Below, one piece after another: positions 1 through 5,939 of a DNA stretch of 5,939 nucleotides. The position numbers and the translations under genes are program-made. The notes beneath the pieces were generated by a model. The model was not told the DNA's origin, did not search any database, and saw nothing but the letters and a program-made list of their open reading frames with translations. This DNA is from Candidatus Hydrothermota bacterium (lineage in GTDB: Bacteria > Hydrothermota > Hydrothermia > UBA1063), in assembly GCA_003644895.1 (NCBI GenBank), contig QNDO01000101.1, positions 1-5,939 of the forward strand. Direction: 5' to 3'. Position 1 is the first letter of the stretch. Every line of letters starts with the position of its first letter.

Positions 1-1817
1 GGTAGAGAACCTACCATTCGAAAAACTATCTTTCCCTCTTTATTGATTATGTAATGTGTAGGTATTGCAGAAACCTTATATTTCTTAAAAATTTCGCCGT
101 GGGCAAAAGCCTGGAGATACTTGAATTCTTGAGTCTTAAGAAAGTTCTCAACTCGAGTTTTGGAATCAGTAGTAAGTGCTACAAAGACAATGTCTTTTCT
201 ATTCGAAAATTTTTCTACTAATTGATTAAGTAAAGGTATTTCTCTCTTACACGGAGCACACCAGGTAGCCCAGAAATTAAGCACCACAACTTTGCCTTTA
301 AAATTACTTAGGCTGATTTCTTTTCCTTCAATGGTTTTTACTTTAAAATCAGGGGCCGCCTGTACTATTTGATTTTCCATAGCAAGAATGGAATCTACCT
401 TTTGCGCTATAAGATTGTCTGAAACTCCTTCTTTTTTAAACATTTCTTGAAGTTTTAAGCGAATACCATCTCTGTTCCCACCAGTTACTATGGCATACAG
501 ATAGTACTTTCCAGCATTGTTGTAGTCTCCTTTTTCTGTGTAGAGATCAGCAAGCACCATATGGTCATCGGGTTCTGCAAAGAATTCTCCATCCTGGAGC
601 TCTATGACCTTCTCATAAGCTGCAATAGCATCATCGAGGTTTCCTGTCAACTCATTGTACCTGCCTAATACCCGGTAAAAGCTGGTTTTGGTTCTATCTA
701 CTCGGGATTTTCTTTCTTCAACATCATAAAAAGGATATACATAAAGTATAGATATTCTATCAAATTTTTCGGAAGCTTCCTTAAGCAATCTGCCTGCCTC
801 TTCTAAATCCCTAAATCCGGAATCTATATATAAAGATGCCTTTACAATATACGGCATAGGATCATATGGAATTATCTCTATCAGATGCTCAAGAGCATTG
901 AGGGCCTTTCCTGTGTCTCCCTGCCATATGGAAATATAATAAAGCCAGTTATATACCGTTGACAAAAACTGAGGAGCCTTGTCTATTCTGGAATATATAT
1001 CGCTATATTTGTCAATAAAGTCTTCAAGGGTAGCCAGTGCCTGATTCGGAGGCATGCGCCTGACACTCTGTAGGGTTCTCCTGTAAATAATATCCAGTGT
1101 TCGTGCATCTGGTGGATATGATAAAAGTTTATTGTAATAACTGTTTATTTCTGGAAAATTAAAAAGCTCTGCAGTATTATACGCAAATCTGTATGCCGGT
1201 AAATCCTGTCTCACCATTAAAATAGAATCCACTGCCATTTTTACCTGATTTAAATATGATTGCTTTTCTTCATCAGGCGTGAGGTAAAGCTCATCAGAAT
1301 AAATTCTTGAGAGGACCTCTATATTATCCGGATAGTATTGGAGTTCCATCCTGTAGTATTCCAGTGCTTTTTTCATTCTCTTTTTATGCTCTTTTTCCTC
1401 AAATGATTTCCTATAAGGTATCAACCCTTCTACTATAAGTCCTCTGTAAAAATAGGCATTTCTAACCGGTTTATTTTCTTCATAAAAAATAACGATGCCC
1501 TCCTCTTTTTCAGGCAAAATTCTATCATTCTCGTCTATTACTCTGTATTCAAGCAAAGAAGCAAGTGTATCAGTCTGTATCTTAAAAACATACACGTTCC
1601 CTTCTAGAGATGGCGATACAACTTCATATTTCCAATCCATATTTTTCTTGTAGGTGACTACTTCGGCTAAAGGATGTTTTAGGTCTTCTCTCACTTTGAT
1701 GATAACCACGTCTCCCGGACGTGGTCTATCCTTACTAACCTCAATCTTCTTTGCACAGGAAGAAAAAAGAAAGAGAGATAATATGAGAACCGATATCTTT
1801 TTGCTACTTTTTGTCAT
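1..1817 (-). CDS. TPR-repeat lipoprotein with C-terminal TlpA/thioredoxin-like domain (3' end cut off by window edge)
   Basis: The frame is open from ATG at 1817 to the left edge, giving 605 codons without a stop; the C-terminus is missing. Residues 1-21 look like a lipoprotein signal: Lys at 3, 6 and 7, a hydrophobic stretch at 8-18, then FSSC with Cys21 as the lipidation site. Residues about 25-110 appear beta-rich and match no family I recognise. Residues about 110-480 are helical with TPR-like pairs; the clearest are at about 380-407 and 418-445, with weaker ones near 150 and 300-345. From Pro489 a TlpA/ResA-type thioredoxin fold begins, with the active site WCAPC at 519-523 (Cys520, Cys523) and the probable cis-proline Pro586 (AIPT). 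This family reduces or exchanges disulfides outside the cytoplasm; the partner here is unknown, and the TPRs suggest protein binding. The start is supported by an AGGAGGT site six bases upstream. The gene overlaps mlaF by 14 bases. The domain call is firm; the cellular role is not. Confidence 0.9.
   Translation of the reverse strand, partial: MTKSSKKISVLILSLFLFSSCAKKIEVSKDRPRPGDVVIIKVREDLKHPLAEVVTYKKNMDWKYEVVSPSLEGNVYVFKIQTDTLASLLEYRVIDENDRILPEKEEGIVIFYEENKPVRNAYFYRGLIVEGLIPYRKSFEEKEHKKRMKKALEYYRMELQYYPDNIEVLSRIYSDELYLTPDEEKQSYLNQVKMAVDSILMVRQDLPAYRFAYNTAELFNFPEINSYYNKLLSYPPDARTLDIIYRRTLQSVRRMPPNQALATLEDFIDKYSDIYSRIDKAPQFLSTVYNWLYYISIWQGDTGKALNALEHLIEIIPYDPMPYIVKASLYIDSGFRDLEEAGRLLKEASEKFDRISILYVYPFYDVEERKSRVDRTKTSFYRVLGRYNELTGNLDDAIAAYEKVIELQDGEFFAEPDDHMVLADLYTEKGDYNNAGKYYLYAIVTGGNRDGIRLKLQEMFKKEGVSDNLIAQKVDSILAMENQIVQAAPDFKVKTIEGKEISLSNFKGKVVVLNFWATWCAPCKREIPLLNQLVEKFSNRKDIVFVALTTDSKTRVENFLKTQEFKYLQAFAHGEIFKKYKVSAIPTHYIINKEGKIVFRMVGSL
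1705..1725. repeat. Perfect 8-bp inverted repeat with 5-base loop inside the lipoprotein gene
   Basis: ACCACGTC and GACGTGGT flank a 5-base loop, about 90-110 bases after the lipoprotein gene start. The mRNA could fold into a fairly GC-rich hairpin here. No T-run follows, so it is not an intrinsic terminator. The bases encode the PRPGDVV stretch and may be constrained only by the protein. A repeat of this size is expected about once by chance in 6 kb. Confidence 0.3.
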
Positions 1818-2565
1818 TTCTTACCTCCTGTATTTTTGCTGATTTCAAAAACTCCACAAATTCTGGATGTTCTACCTTTTCAATATTTTTTACATGGACA
1901 TCCACTACAAGTTTCCCCTGTGATAGAAGCACAATCCTATCACATATGGAGGTAGCACTTCTAATGTCATGTGTAACCACAATAGCAGTCACATTTCTTT
2001 TTCTATTTAATTCACCTATTAGATGATTTATACGAATTCCTGTAACAGGATCAAGTCCTGCGGTGGGCTCATCATATAAAATTATTTGAGGCTGAGTTAC
2101 AAAAGCCCTTGCAATTCCTACCCTTTTCTTCATACCCCCGGATAACTCATGAGGTAAAAGGTTCTCGATCCCCGGCAATCCCACTAACTCCAAAACAGTC
2201 TTGACTCTTATATTTATTTCGTCGCGTCCCAAGCCTCTCTGCTCAAGTGGAAGTGCTATATTCTCATAAACTGTCATAGAATCAAATAAAGCTGATCCCT
2301 GAAATACAAAGCCAAAATGTTTTCTAATTGCAAAGAGATCCTTGCGTTTTAATCTAGTTATATCCACTCCCTTAAAGAATATATGACCGCTATCGGCTTT
2401 TAAAAGTCCCACCATGGATTTAAGTAATACAGTCTTGCCTACGCCACTTTTTCCAAGAATGGCAACAGCTTCGCCTTCCTTAACTTCAAGACTAATTGCG
2501 TCAAGCACTTTCTTGCCTTCGAAGGACTTGGATAGATCAAGAAGTTTAAGAATTACTTCATCCAT
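1804..2565 (-). CDS. mlaF: Phospholipid ABC transporter ATP-binding protein MlaF
   Basis: This is a 253-residue ABC ATPase with every core motif: Walker A GKSGVGKT at 38-45, Q-loop Gln89 in FVFQGSALFDSMTVYEN, signature LSGGM at 141-145, Walker B IILYDEP at 161-167 with catalytic Glu166, D-loop AGLD at 169-172 and switch His199. The FQGSALFDSMTV stretch and the LSGGMKKRVGIARA signature region are typical of the MlaF/Ttg2A branch, which powers lipid movement between inner and outer membranes of diderm bacteria from the cytoplasmic face of the inner membrane. Its ATG overlaps the mlaE stop by 8 bases, which suggests coupled translation and a 1:1 complex with MlaE. A GGAG lies nine bases before the start. 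No mlaD, mlaB or mlaC follows. The family assignment is strong, but the direction of transport and the cargo cannot be read from the sequence. Confidence 0.94.
   Translation of the reverse strand: MDEVILKLLDLSKSFEGKKVLDAISLEVKEGEAVAILGKSGVGKTVLLKSMVGLLKADSGHIFFKGVDITRLKRKDLFAIRKHFGFVFQGSALFDSMTVYENIALPLEQRGLGRDEINIRVKTVLELVGLPGIENLLPHELSGGMKKRVGIARAFVTQPQIILYDEPTAGLDPVTGIRINHLIGELNRKRNVTAIVVTHDIRSATSICDRIVLLSQGKLVVDVHVKNIEKVEHPEFVEFLKSAKIQEVRNDKK
1823..1829 (-). promoter_or_regulatory. Strong ribosome binding site of the lipoprotein gene
   Basis: On the coding strand the sequence is AGGAGGT, six bases before ATG at 1817. It lies inside the last codons of mlaF and decides the start of the lipoprotein gene. 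It is by far the best Shine-Dalgarno match in the window. Confidence 0.85.
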
Positions 2566-3313
2566 AAAGAATAACTCCGAGAAAATAATCTGCCATGAGA
2601 ACCGTAAGAGAGGATATTACAACTGCCCGGGTTGTAGCCTTCCCAACACCTACAGCTCCCTCTTTTGCAATATAACCAGAATAACTACCCACTGCTGCAA
2701 TGATAAACCCAAATACAACACTTTTTAACAGCCCACCGAACAACTCAATTGAGTGGAAAAAGAGTTTAATTCCTTGGAAAAATACAGAAAAATCCAAATC
2801 TAGAATTAACTTTGATATAACCGCAGATCCCGTAATAGCAACAAAATCTGCAAGTACTGTCAAGAGCGGAACCATAATAAGTCCAGCAATTAACCTTGGT
2901 AGGATCAGAAAACCTGCAGGATCGATACCTATAACTTCCAACGCATCTATCTGCTCTGTAACCCTCATGGTTCCAAGCTCGGCAGCAATCCCCGCCCCAA
3001 CTCTTCCTGCCATAATCAAGGCTGTAAGTACAGGTCCAAGTTCAACCATCACTGCCTTAGCAACACCGGCTCCCAAGAAATCTAAAGGAGCATAATCTCT
3101 AATCTGATATGCAGTTTGGACAGAAGAAACCATTCCTGTGAAAAGAGATGCAAAGGTTACCAGTGGAATAGAATTCACACCAAAGAATTCCAACTGTCTC
3201 AGCAATTCTTTACGTATTTTGTACAGATTTGTAACGCCGAGAACACTGTCTTTCATTAAAATAAAAAACTCACCAATATGCGTTATTACTTCAATTAACT
3301 TTTTAATTACCAT
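2558..3313 (-). CDS. mlaE: Phospholipid ABC transporter permease MlaE (YrbE family)
   Basis: This 251-residue integral membrane protein carries the MlaE/YrbE hallmark at residues about 91-132: ELGPVLTALIMAGRVGAG, then AAELGTMRVTEQIDALEVIGIDP. Hydrophobic segments fall at about 48-68, 85-110, 138-172, 190-216 and 229-250. The N-terminal 45 residues look amphipathic, as expected for the interface helix of this family. In E. coli, MlaE dimerises in the inner membrane, binds two MlaF ATPases and carries an MlaD hexamer on its periplasmic side. The length is close to the usual 250-260. The chosen ATG overlaps the accC stop by 7 bases (ATGGTAA) and has GGAAAGA five bases upstream; Met20 is a less likely alternative start. 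It overlaps mlaF by 8 bases. Family membership is firm; the partner MCE protein is not in this window. Confidence 0.94.
   Translation of the reverse strand: MVIKKLIEVITHIGEFFILMKDSVLGVTNLYKIRKELLRQLEFFGVNSIPLVTFASLFTGMVSSVQTAYQIRDYAPLDFLGAGVAKAVMVELGPVLTALIMAGRVGAGIAAELGTMRVTEQIDALEVIGIDPAGFLILPRLIAGLIMVPLLTVLADFVAITGSAVISKLILDLDFSVFFQGIKLFFHSIELFGGLLKSVVFGFIIAAVGSYSGYIAKEGAVGVGKATTRAVVISSLTVLMADYFLGVILYG
2575..2578 (-). promoter_or_regulatory. Ribosome binding site of mlaF
   Basis: GGAG on the coding strand lies nine bases before the mlaF ATG, inside the 3' end of mlaE. It is a moderate match at slightly long spacing; the 8-base overlap with mlaE probably helps by re-initiation. Confidence 0.6.
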
Positions 3314-4647
3314 TTAAATCTTTCCAAAAAATGTGTATCAATATTTCCCTTTTGAAAATCTTCATTCTCAAGAAGTTTCAAATAAAAAGGTACCGTGGTT
3401 TTCACTCCTTTAATTATGGTTTCCTCAAGGGCCCGGTACAATCTTTTGATAGCTGAACTTCTATCTTCATCATGAACTATTAATTTCCCTATTAAAGAAT
3501 CATAGTAAGGAGGGATTGTATATCCCTGATAAATATGAGTATCAATTCTTACACCGGGTCCTCCAGGGAAATGCAAGAATTCTATTTTACCGGGATTTGG
3601 AATAAAACCATTATCAGGGTCCTCTGCATTGACCCGTACCTCAATGGCATGGCCCTTAAAATTAATCTCCTCCTGGGTATGCGATAATTTCTCCCCCATG
3701 GCGATAAGAATCTGCATTTTTACAAGATCTATTCCGGTTACCCATTCGGTAACGGGATGCTCCACCTGAATGCGCGTATTCATCTCCATAAAGTAAAAAT
3801 TACCATCTTCATCCAGTAAGAATTCCATAGTTCCTAGAGAATGATAATTAATAGCCTGTGCTCCTTTGATGGCTGCTTCCCCCATCTTGGTTCTCAAGTT
3901 TTCGTCTACAGCTGGAGAAGGTGATTCTTCCAGTAATTTCTGGTGTCTTCTCTGAATAGAACATTCTCTTTCTCCTAAATGAATAATATTACCGTGTTGA
4001 TCAGCTGCAATCTGTACCTCAATATGTCGTGGGTTTTCGATATACTTCTCTATATACACCCTAGGATCTCCAAATGATATCTCGGCCTCCTTTTGCGCCA
4101 TGGAAAATGCTTTTTCCAGTGCATCTGGGTTTCTGACTATTCTCATTCCCCTTCCACCTCCTCCACTGGCTGCTTTTATTATCACAGGGAGTCCAATATC
4201 TCTTACTATATTTCGGGCCTCAGATAGAGATCCAACAGGATTCTCAGTTCCAGGTAAAACAGGCACACCAGCTTCTTTCATTAATCTTTTTGCCTCTATT
4301 TTATCTCCCATAAATTGAATATGTCGGGAAGAAGGCCCTATAAAAATAAACCCACTTTTTTCAACAAGATCGGCAAAATCCGGGTTTTCCGCAAGAAACC
4401 CGTATCCAGGGTGTATTGCATCAACTCCAGATACCACAGCAGCGCTCATAATCCTTGAAAAGTTTAAGTAGCTATCCTGGGGTGGTGGTGGCCCTATACA
4501 CACTGCATAATCTGCAAGTTCCACATGAAGTGAATCTTTATCTGCCTCTGAATAGATGGCTACAGATTCTATGCCGAGTTCCCTCAGCGCATAAATAATT
4601 CGAACAGCAATTTCTCCCCTATTGGCAACCAGAACTCTTTTAAACAT
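3307..4647 (-). CDS. accC: Biotin carboxylase subunit of acetyl-CoA carboxylase (AccC)
   Basis: The protein has 446 residues, against 449 in E. coli AccC, and aligns with it over its whole length. It uses ATP and bicarbonate to carboxylate biotin on the carrier protein AccB, the first half-reaction of malonyl-CoA formation for fatty-acid synthesis. Visible features are the N-terminal ANRGEIAVRI, HPGYGFLAEN at 79-88, Lys116 and Lys158 for ATP, the glycine-rich loop SGGGGRG at 161-167, His208, RRHQK at 233-237, metal ligands Glu275 and Glu288, catalytic EMNTRIQVEHPVTE at 288-301 and Arg338. It stops at the usual end of the biotin carboxylase domain, with no fused biotinyl or carboxyltransferase domain. 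The same fold serves as subunit A of two-subunit pyruvate or acyl-CoA carboxylases, so the exact enzyme depends on a partner not seen here. An in-frame TAA nine bases upstream fixes the ATG. No Shine-Dalgarno sequence is visible. Confidence 0.93.
   Translation of the reverse strand: MFKRVLVANRGEIAVRIIYALRELGIESVAIYSEADKDSLHVELADYAVCIGPPPPQDSYLNFSRIMSAAVVSGVDAIHPGYGFLAENPDFADLVEKSGFIFIGPSSRHIQFMGDKIEAKRLMKEAGVPVLPGTENPVGSLSEARNIVRDIGLPVIIKAASGGGGRGMRIVRNPDALEKAFSMAQKEAEISFGDPRVYIEKYIENPRHIEVQIAADQHGNIIHLGERECSIQRRHQKLLEESPSPAVDENLRTKMGEAAIKGAQAINYHSLGTMEFLLDEDGNFYFMEMNTRIQVEHPVTEWVTGIDLVKMQILIAMGEKLSHTQEEINFKGHAIEVRVNAEDPDNGFIPNPGKIEFLHFPGGPGVRIDTHIYQGYTIPPYYDSLIGKLIVHDEDRSSAIKRLYRALEETIIKGVKTTVPFYLKLLENEDFQKGNIDTHFLERFKW
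3319..3325 (-). promoter_or_regulatory. Weak ribosome binding site of mlaE
   Basis: GGAAAGA on the coding strand lies five bases before the mlaE ATG, within the last codons of accC. It is a partial Shine-Dalgarno match that supports the ATG at 3313, together with the ATGGTAA stop-start overlap. Confidence 0.45.
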
Positions 4648-4653
4648 GGGTTT

Positions 4654-4682
4654 ATTTTAAAGCTAAAGAGGAAAGCCTACAA
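4654..4682 (-). promoter_or_regulatory. Possible internal promoter for a leaderless accC transcript
   Basis: On the coding strand, TTGTAG (4682-4677) and TAAAAT (4659-4654) are separated by 17 bases. The -10-like box matches TATAAT at five of six bases and ends six bases before the accC ATG, so transcription could begin at or near the A of the start codon. That would explain why no Shine-Dalgarno sequence is seen. The -35 match is only three of six and the DNA is AT-rich, so chance is a real alternative. Confidence 0.2.
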
Positions 4683-5925
4683 GATTGAGACTATCGTCTG
4701 TTCCGCTGATTTTGAACCTGTGAAATCCAGGGGATAAATCATGGTCTGTTTTAATTTCAAAATCTATGAAAGGGGCATCATACACACTCCTTATAGTCCC
4801 ATCTTTGTGAACAATAACCTCCACTTCTTTGCCCACAAGACCTTCCTGTACTTTCTCCATAACACCTTCGGCCACCATTGAAGCAACTTCAAATCTTTCT
4901 TCTATGATATCTTCATCCACATCTTTTAACTTTGCACTAAGTGCTCCTTCTTCTTTTGAATATCTGAATACAGCTATCCTTTCAAATTTGACACCTTCGA
5001 TAAAATCAAGCAGTTCTTTGAAATCTTCATCACTTTCTCCAGGGAATCCCACCATAATATCCGTTCTGATAAAATAGGTAGGGAGCACATTTCTCACCCA
5101 GCTTACAACTTTCATGATTTGGTCTTTACCACCTGCCCTTTTCATATCTTTGAGTACCCTGGAAGAAATGTGCTGGATAGGGATGTGCAGATACGGTAAT
5201 ATATTTTCAGAATATGAAATCACTTTAATAAGTTCTTTTGTTATTCCTCCTGGATGTAAATACATAAGTCTTAATTTAACATCTAGTTTTTCCATCATCT
5301 TTAGAAGTGTATTTAAATCAGTACCTATATCTCTACCATAAAGGGTAAGGTCCTGAGCGATGAGCACAATTTCACGTACACCTCTAGATTTCAAAATGGT
5401 TATTTCCTGCAAGATATCGTGGGGTGCACGGGATCTTATCCTGCCTCTGATTTGAGGAATAACACAGTAACTACATCTTCTTATACACCCTTCCTGGATC
5501 TTGACGTAAGAAAAGATTTCATTTTCCTGAGTGAATTCTTGGTTACAGGAAAGAGCCAAAAATCTCTGGGGATAGGGGTGCGAAGATATTTTTTCTCCTT
5601 TAAGTAGTAAAGAAATGTTAGGCATTTCATCGAGTCTAATGGCAACAGCACCGTGCTCAATCCAGAATCTTTTTTTTAATCTTTCCACCGCACACCCTGT
5701 AACAACCACTTTTTTCCCCAGTTTTCTCCAGAAACTTACATACTCTAGACTCTCTTGAATTGCTTCTTTAAGAAAACCACATGTGTTCAGAATTATTATT
5801 TTTGCTTCTCTGGGATCCAAAGTTAATACACACTCTGAATCTTTGAGAAAATATGCAATAGCACGAGAATCCACCTCATTTTTGGGACAACCAAGGGTGT
5901 GAATAAAGATTTTTTCAATAGCCAT
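4663..5925 (-). CDS. rimO: Ribosomal protein S12 methylthiotransferase RimO (radical SAM)
   Basis: This 420-residue cytoplasmic iron-sulfur enzyme belongs to the family that adds a methylthio group to a conserved aspartate of ribosomal protein S12 (Asp88/89 in E. coli numbering). The N-terminal UPF0004 domain has the RimO-type LGCPKNEVDS at 11-20 and the three auxiliary-cluster cysteines Cys13, Cys49 and Cys78. The radical SAM core carries CxxxCxxC as Cys147, Cys151 and Cys154 in EGCIRRCSYCVIP, followed by IAQDLTLYG at 189-197, HIPIQHIS at 247-254 and RTDIMVGFPGE at 287-297. The C-terminal TRAM domain spans about 358-420 and includes YDAPFID. LGCPKN and AQDLTLYG point to RimO rather than the tRNA enzymes MiaB or MtaB. 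The start fits the family, but the frame stays open for the 14 bases visible upstream and no Shine-Dalgarno sequence is seen. It leads the visible gene cluster, 15 bases before accC. Confidence 0.95.
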   Translation of the reverse strand: MAIEKIFIHTLGCPKNEVDSRAIAYFLKDSECVLTLDPREAKIIILNTCGFLKEAIQESLEYVSFWRKLGKKVVVTGCAVERLKKRFWIEHGAVAIRLDEMPNISLLLKGEKISSHPYPQRFLALSCNQEFTQENEIFSYVKIQEGCIRRCSYCVIPQIRGRIRSRAPHDILQEITILKSRGVREIVLIAQDLTLYGRDIGTDLNTLLKMMEKLDVKLRLMYLHPGGITKELIKVISYSENILPYLHIPIQHISSRVLKDMKRAGGKDQIMKVVSWVRNVLPTYFIRTDIMVGFPGESDEDFKELLDFIEGVKFERIAVFRYSKEEGALSAKLKDVDEDIIEERFEVASMVAEGVMEKVQEGLVGKEVEVIVHKDGTIRSVYDAPFIDFEIKTDHDLSPGFHRFKISGTDDSLNLVGFPL

Positions 5926-5939
5926 TATATAATCTGTGA

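Larger units (their letters stand above)
1..5925 (-). other. Probable operon rimO-accC-mlaE-mlaF-TPR/thioredoxin lipoprotein
   Basis: Five same-strand genes are joined by a 15-base gap and then overlaps of 7, 8 and 14 bases. No terminator-like hairpin followed by a T-run lies between them. The overlaps suggest translational coupling from accC through to the lipoprotein gene. Both ends of the unit lie outside the window, so the first and last genes are unknown. Confidence 0.75.

Noticed and set aside
1705..1725. Intrinsic terminator between mlaF and the lipoprotein gene body
   Set aside because: The hairpin lies inside a coding region on the minus strand and is not followed by a T-run in either direction.
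1..1817. Left 1.8 kb as a noncoding or decayed region, since no closed frame covers it
   Set aside because: The minus strand is open for 605 codons from a well-placed ATG, with a lipoprotein signal and an intact thioredoxin active site. It lacks a stop only because the window ends.
1654..1842. Plus-strand frame with a hydrophobic C-terminal tail resembling a small membrane protein
   Set aside because: It is the complement of the lipoprotein signal-peptide region and the end of mlaF; the hydrophobicity mirrors the A/T-rich signal sequence. No start signal supports it.
2700..3095. Plus-strand open frame of 131 codons inside mlaE
   Set aside because: It is antisense to the most conserved part of mlaE, its translation is rich in Ser, Pro and Thr as in shadow frames, and it has no recognisable domain.
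4140..4170. Glycine-codon tract in accC as a simple repeat or frameshift site
   Set aside because: It encodes the conserved SGGGGRG ATP-binding loop and the frame is intact on both sides.
4483..4497. Run of CCA/CCC codons giving four prolines in accC as a repeat expansion
   Set aside because: It aligns with the variable IGPAPS loop of E. coli AccC and causes no length change.
4829..5607. Plus-strand frames antisense to rimO
   Set aside because: Serine-rich shadow translations opposite well-conserved RimO domains, without ribosome binding sites.
4663..5925. MiaB or MtaB (tRNA methylthiotransferase) instead of RimO
   Set aside because: The LGCPKNEVDS and AQDLTLYG motifs and the YDAPFID stretch in the TRAM domain are typical of RimO.

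Overview
The window is almost wholly coding. Five genes lie head to tail on the minus strand, so transcription runs from right to left: rimO, accC, mlaE, mlaF, then a large TPR-thioredoxin (TlpA-type) lipoprotein gene that runs off the left edge. The first gap is 15 bases and the next three junctions overlap by 7, 8 and 14 bases, so this reads as one operon or part of one. I see no RNA gene, mobile element, CRISPR array or terminator. The only noncoding bases are 4648-4662 and 5926-5939.

The organism looks like a double-membraned (diderm) bacterium. It has the permease and ATPase of an Mla-type lipid transporter and a protein with a lipoprotein signal peptide. The DNA is AT-rich by eye, with heavy use of AGA and ATA codons. 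A 600-residue lipoprotein joining TPR helices to a TlpA domain fits lineages around Bacteroidetes/Ignavibacteria or candidate phyla such as WOR-3. That placement is an impression, not something the sequence proves.

Region by region: 4663-5925 encodes the ribosomal protein S12 methylthiotransferase RimO. 3307-4647 encodes biotin carboxylase, the ATP-dependent half of acetyl-CoA carboxylase. 2558-3313 and 1804-2565 encode the permease (MlaE) and ATPase (MlaF) of a phospholipid ABC transporter. 1-1817 encodes an exported lipoprotein with a probable beta-rich N-terminal part, a long helical TPR-like middle and a C-terminal thioredoxin fold with a WCAPC active site.

Four of the five genes can be linked loosely to the envelope: fatty-acid precursor synthesis, lipid transport and extracytoplasmic thiol chemistry. 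RimO is a translation-related outlier. The most notable points are that the mlaEF pair has no MCE-domain gene (mlaD) beside it, with the lipoprotein gene in its place; that accC has no accB beside it; and that ribosome-binding sites get stronger along the operon, from none visible at rimO and accC to a near-perfect AGGAGGT before the lipoprotein gene. No clearly new system is evident. The mlaEF-lipoprotein coupling is the best candidate for something undescribed.
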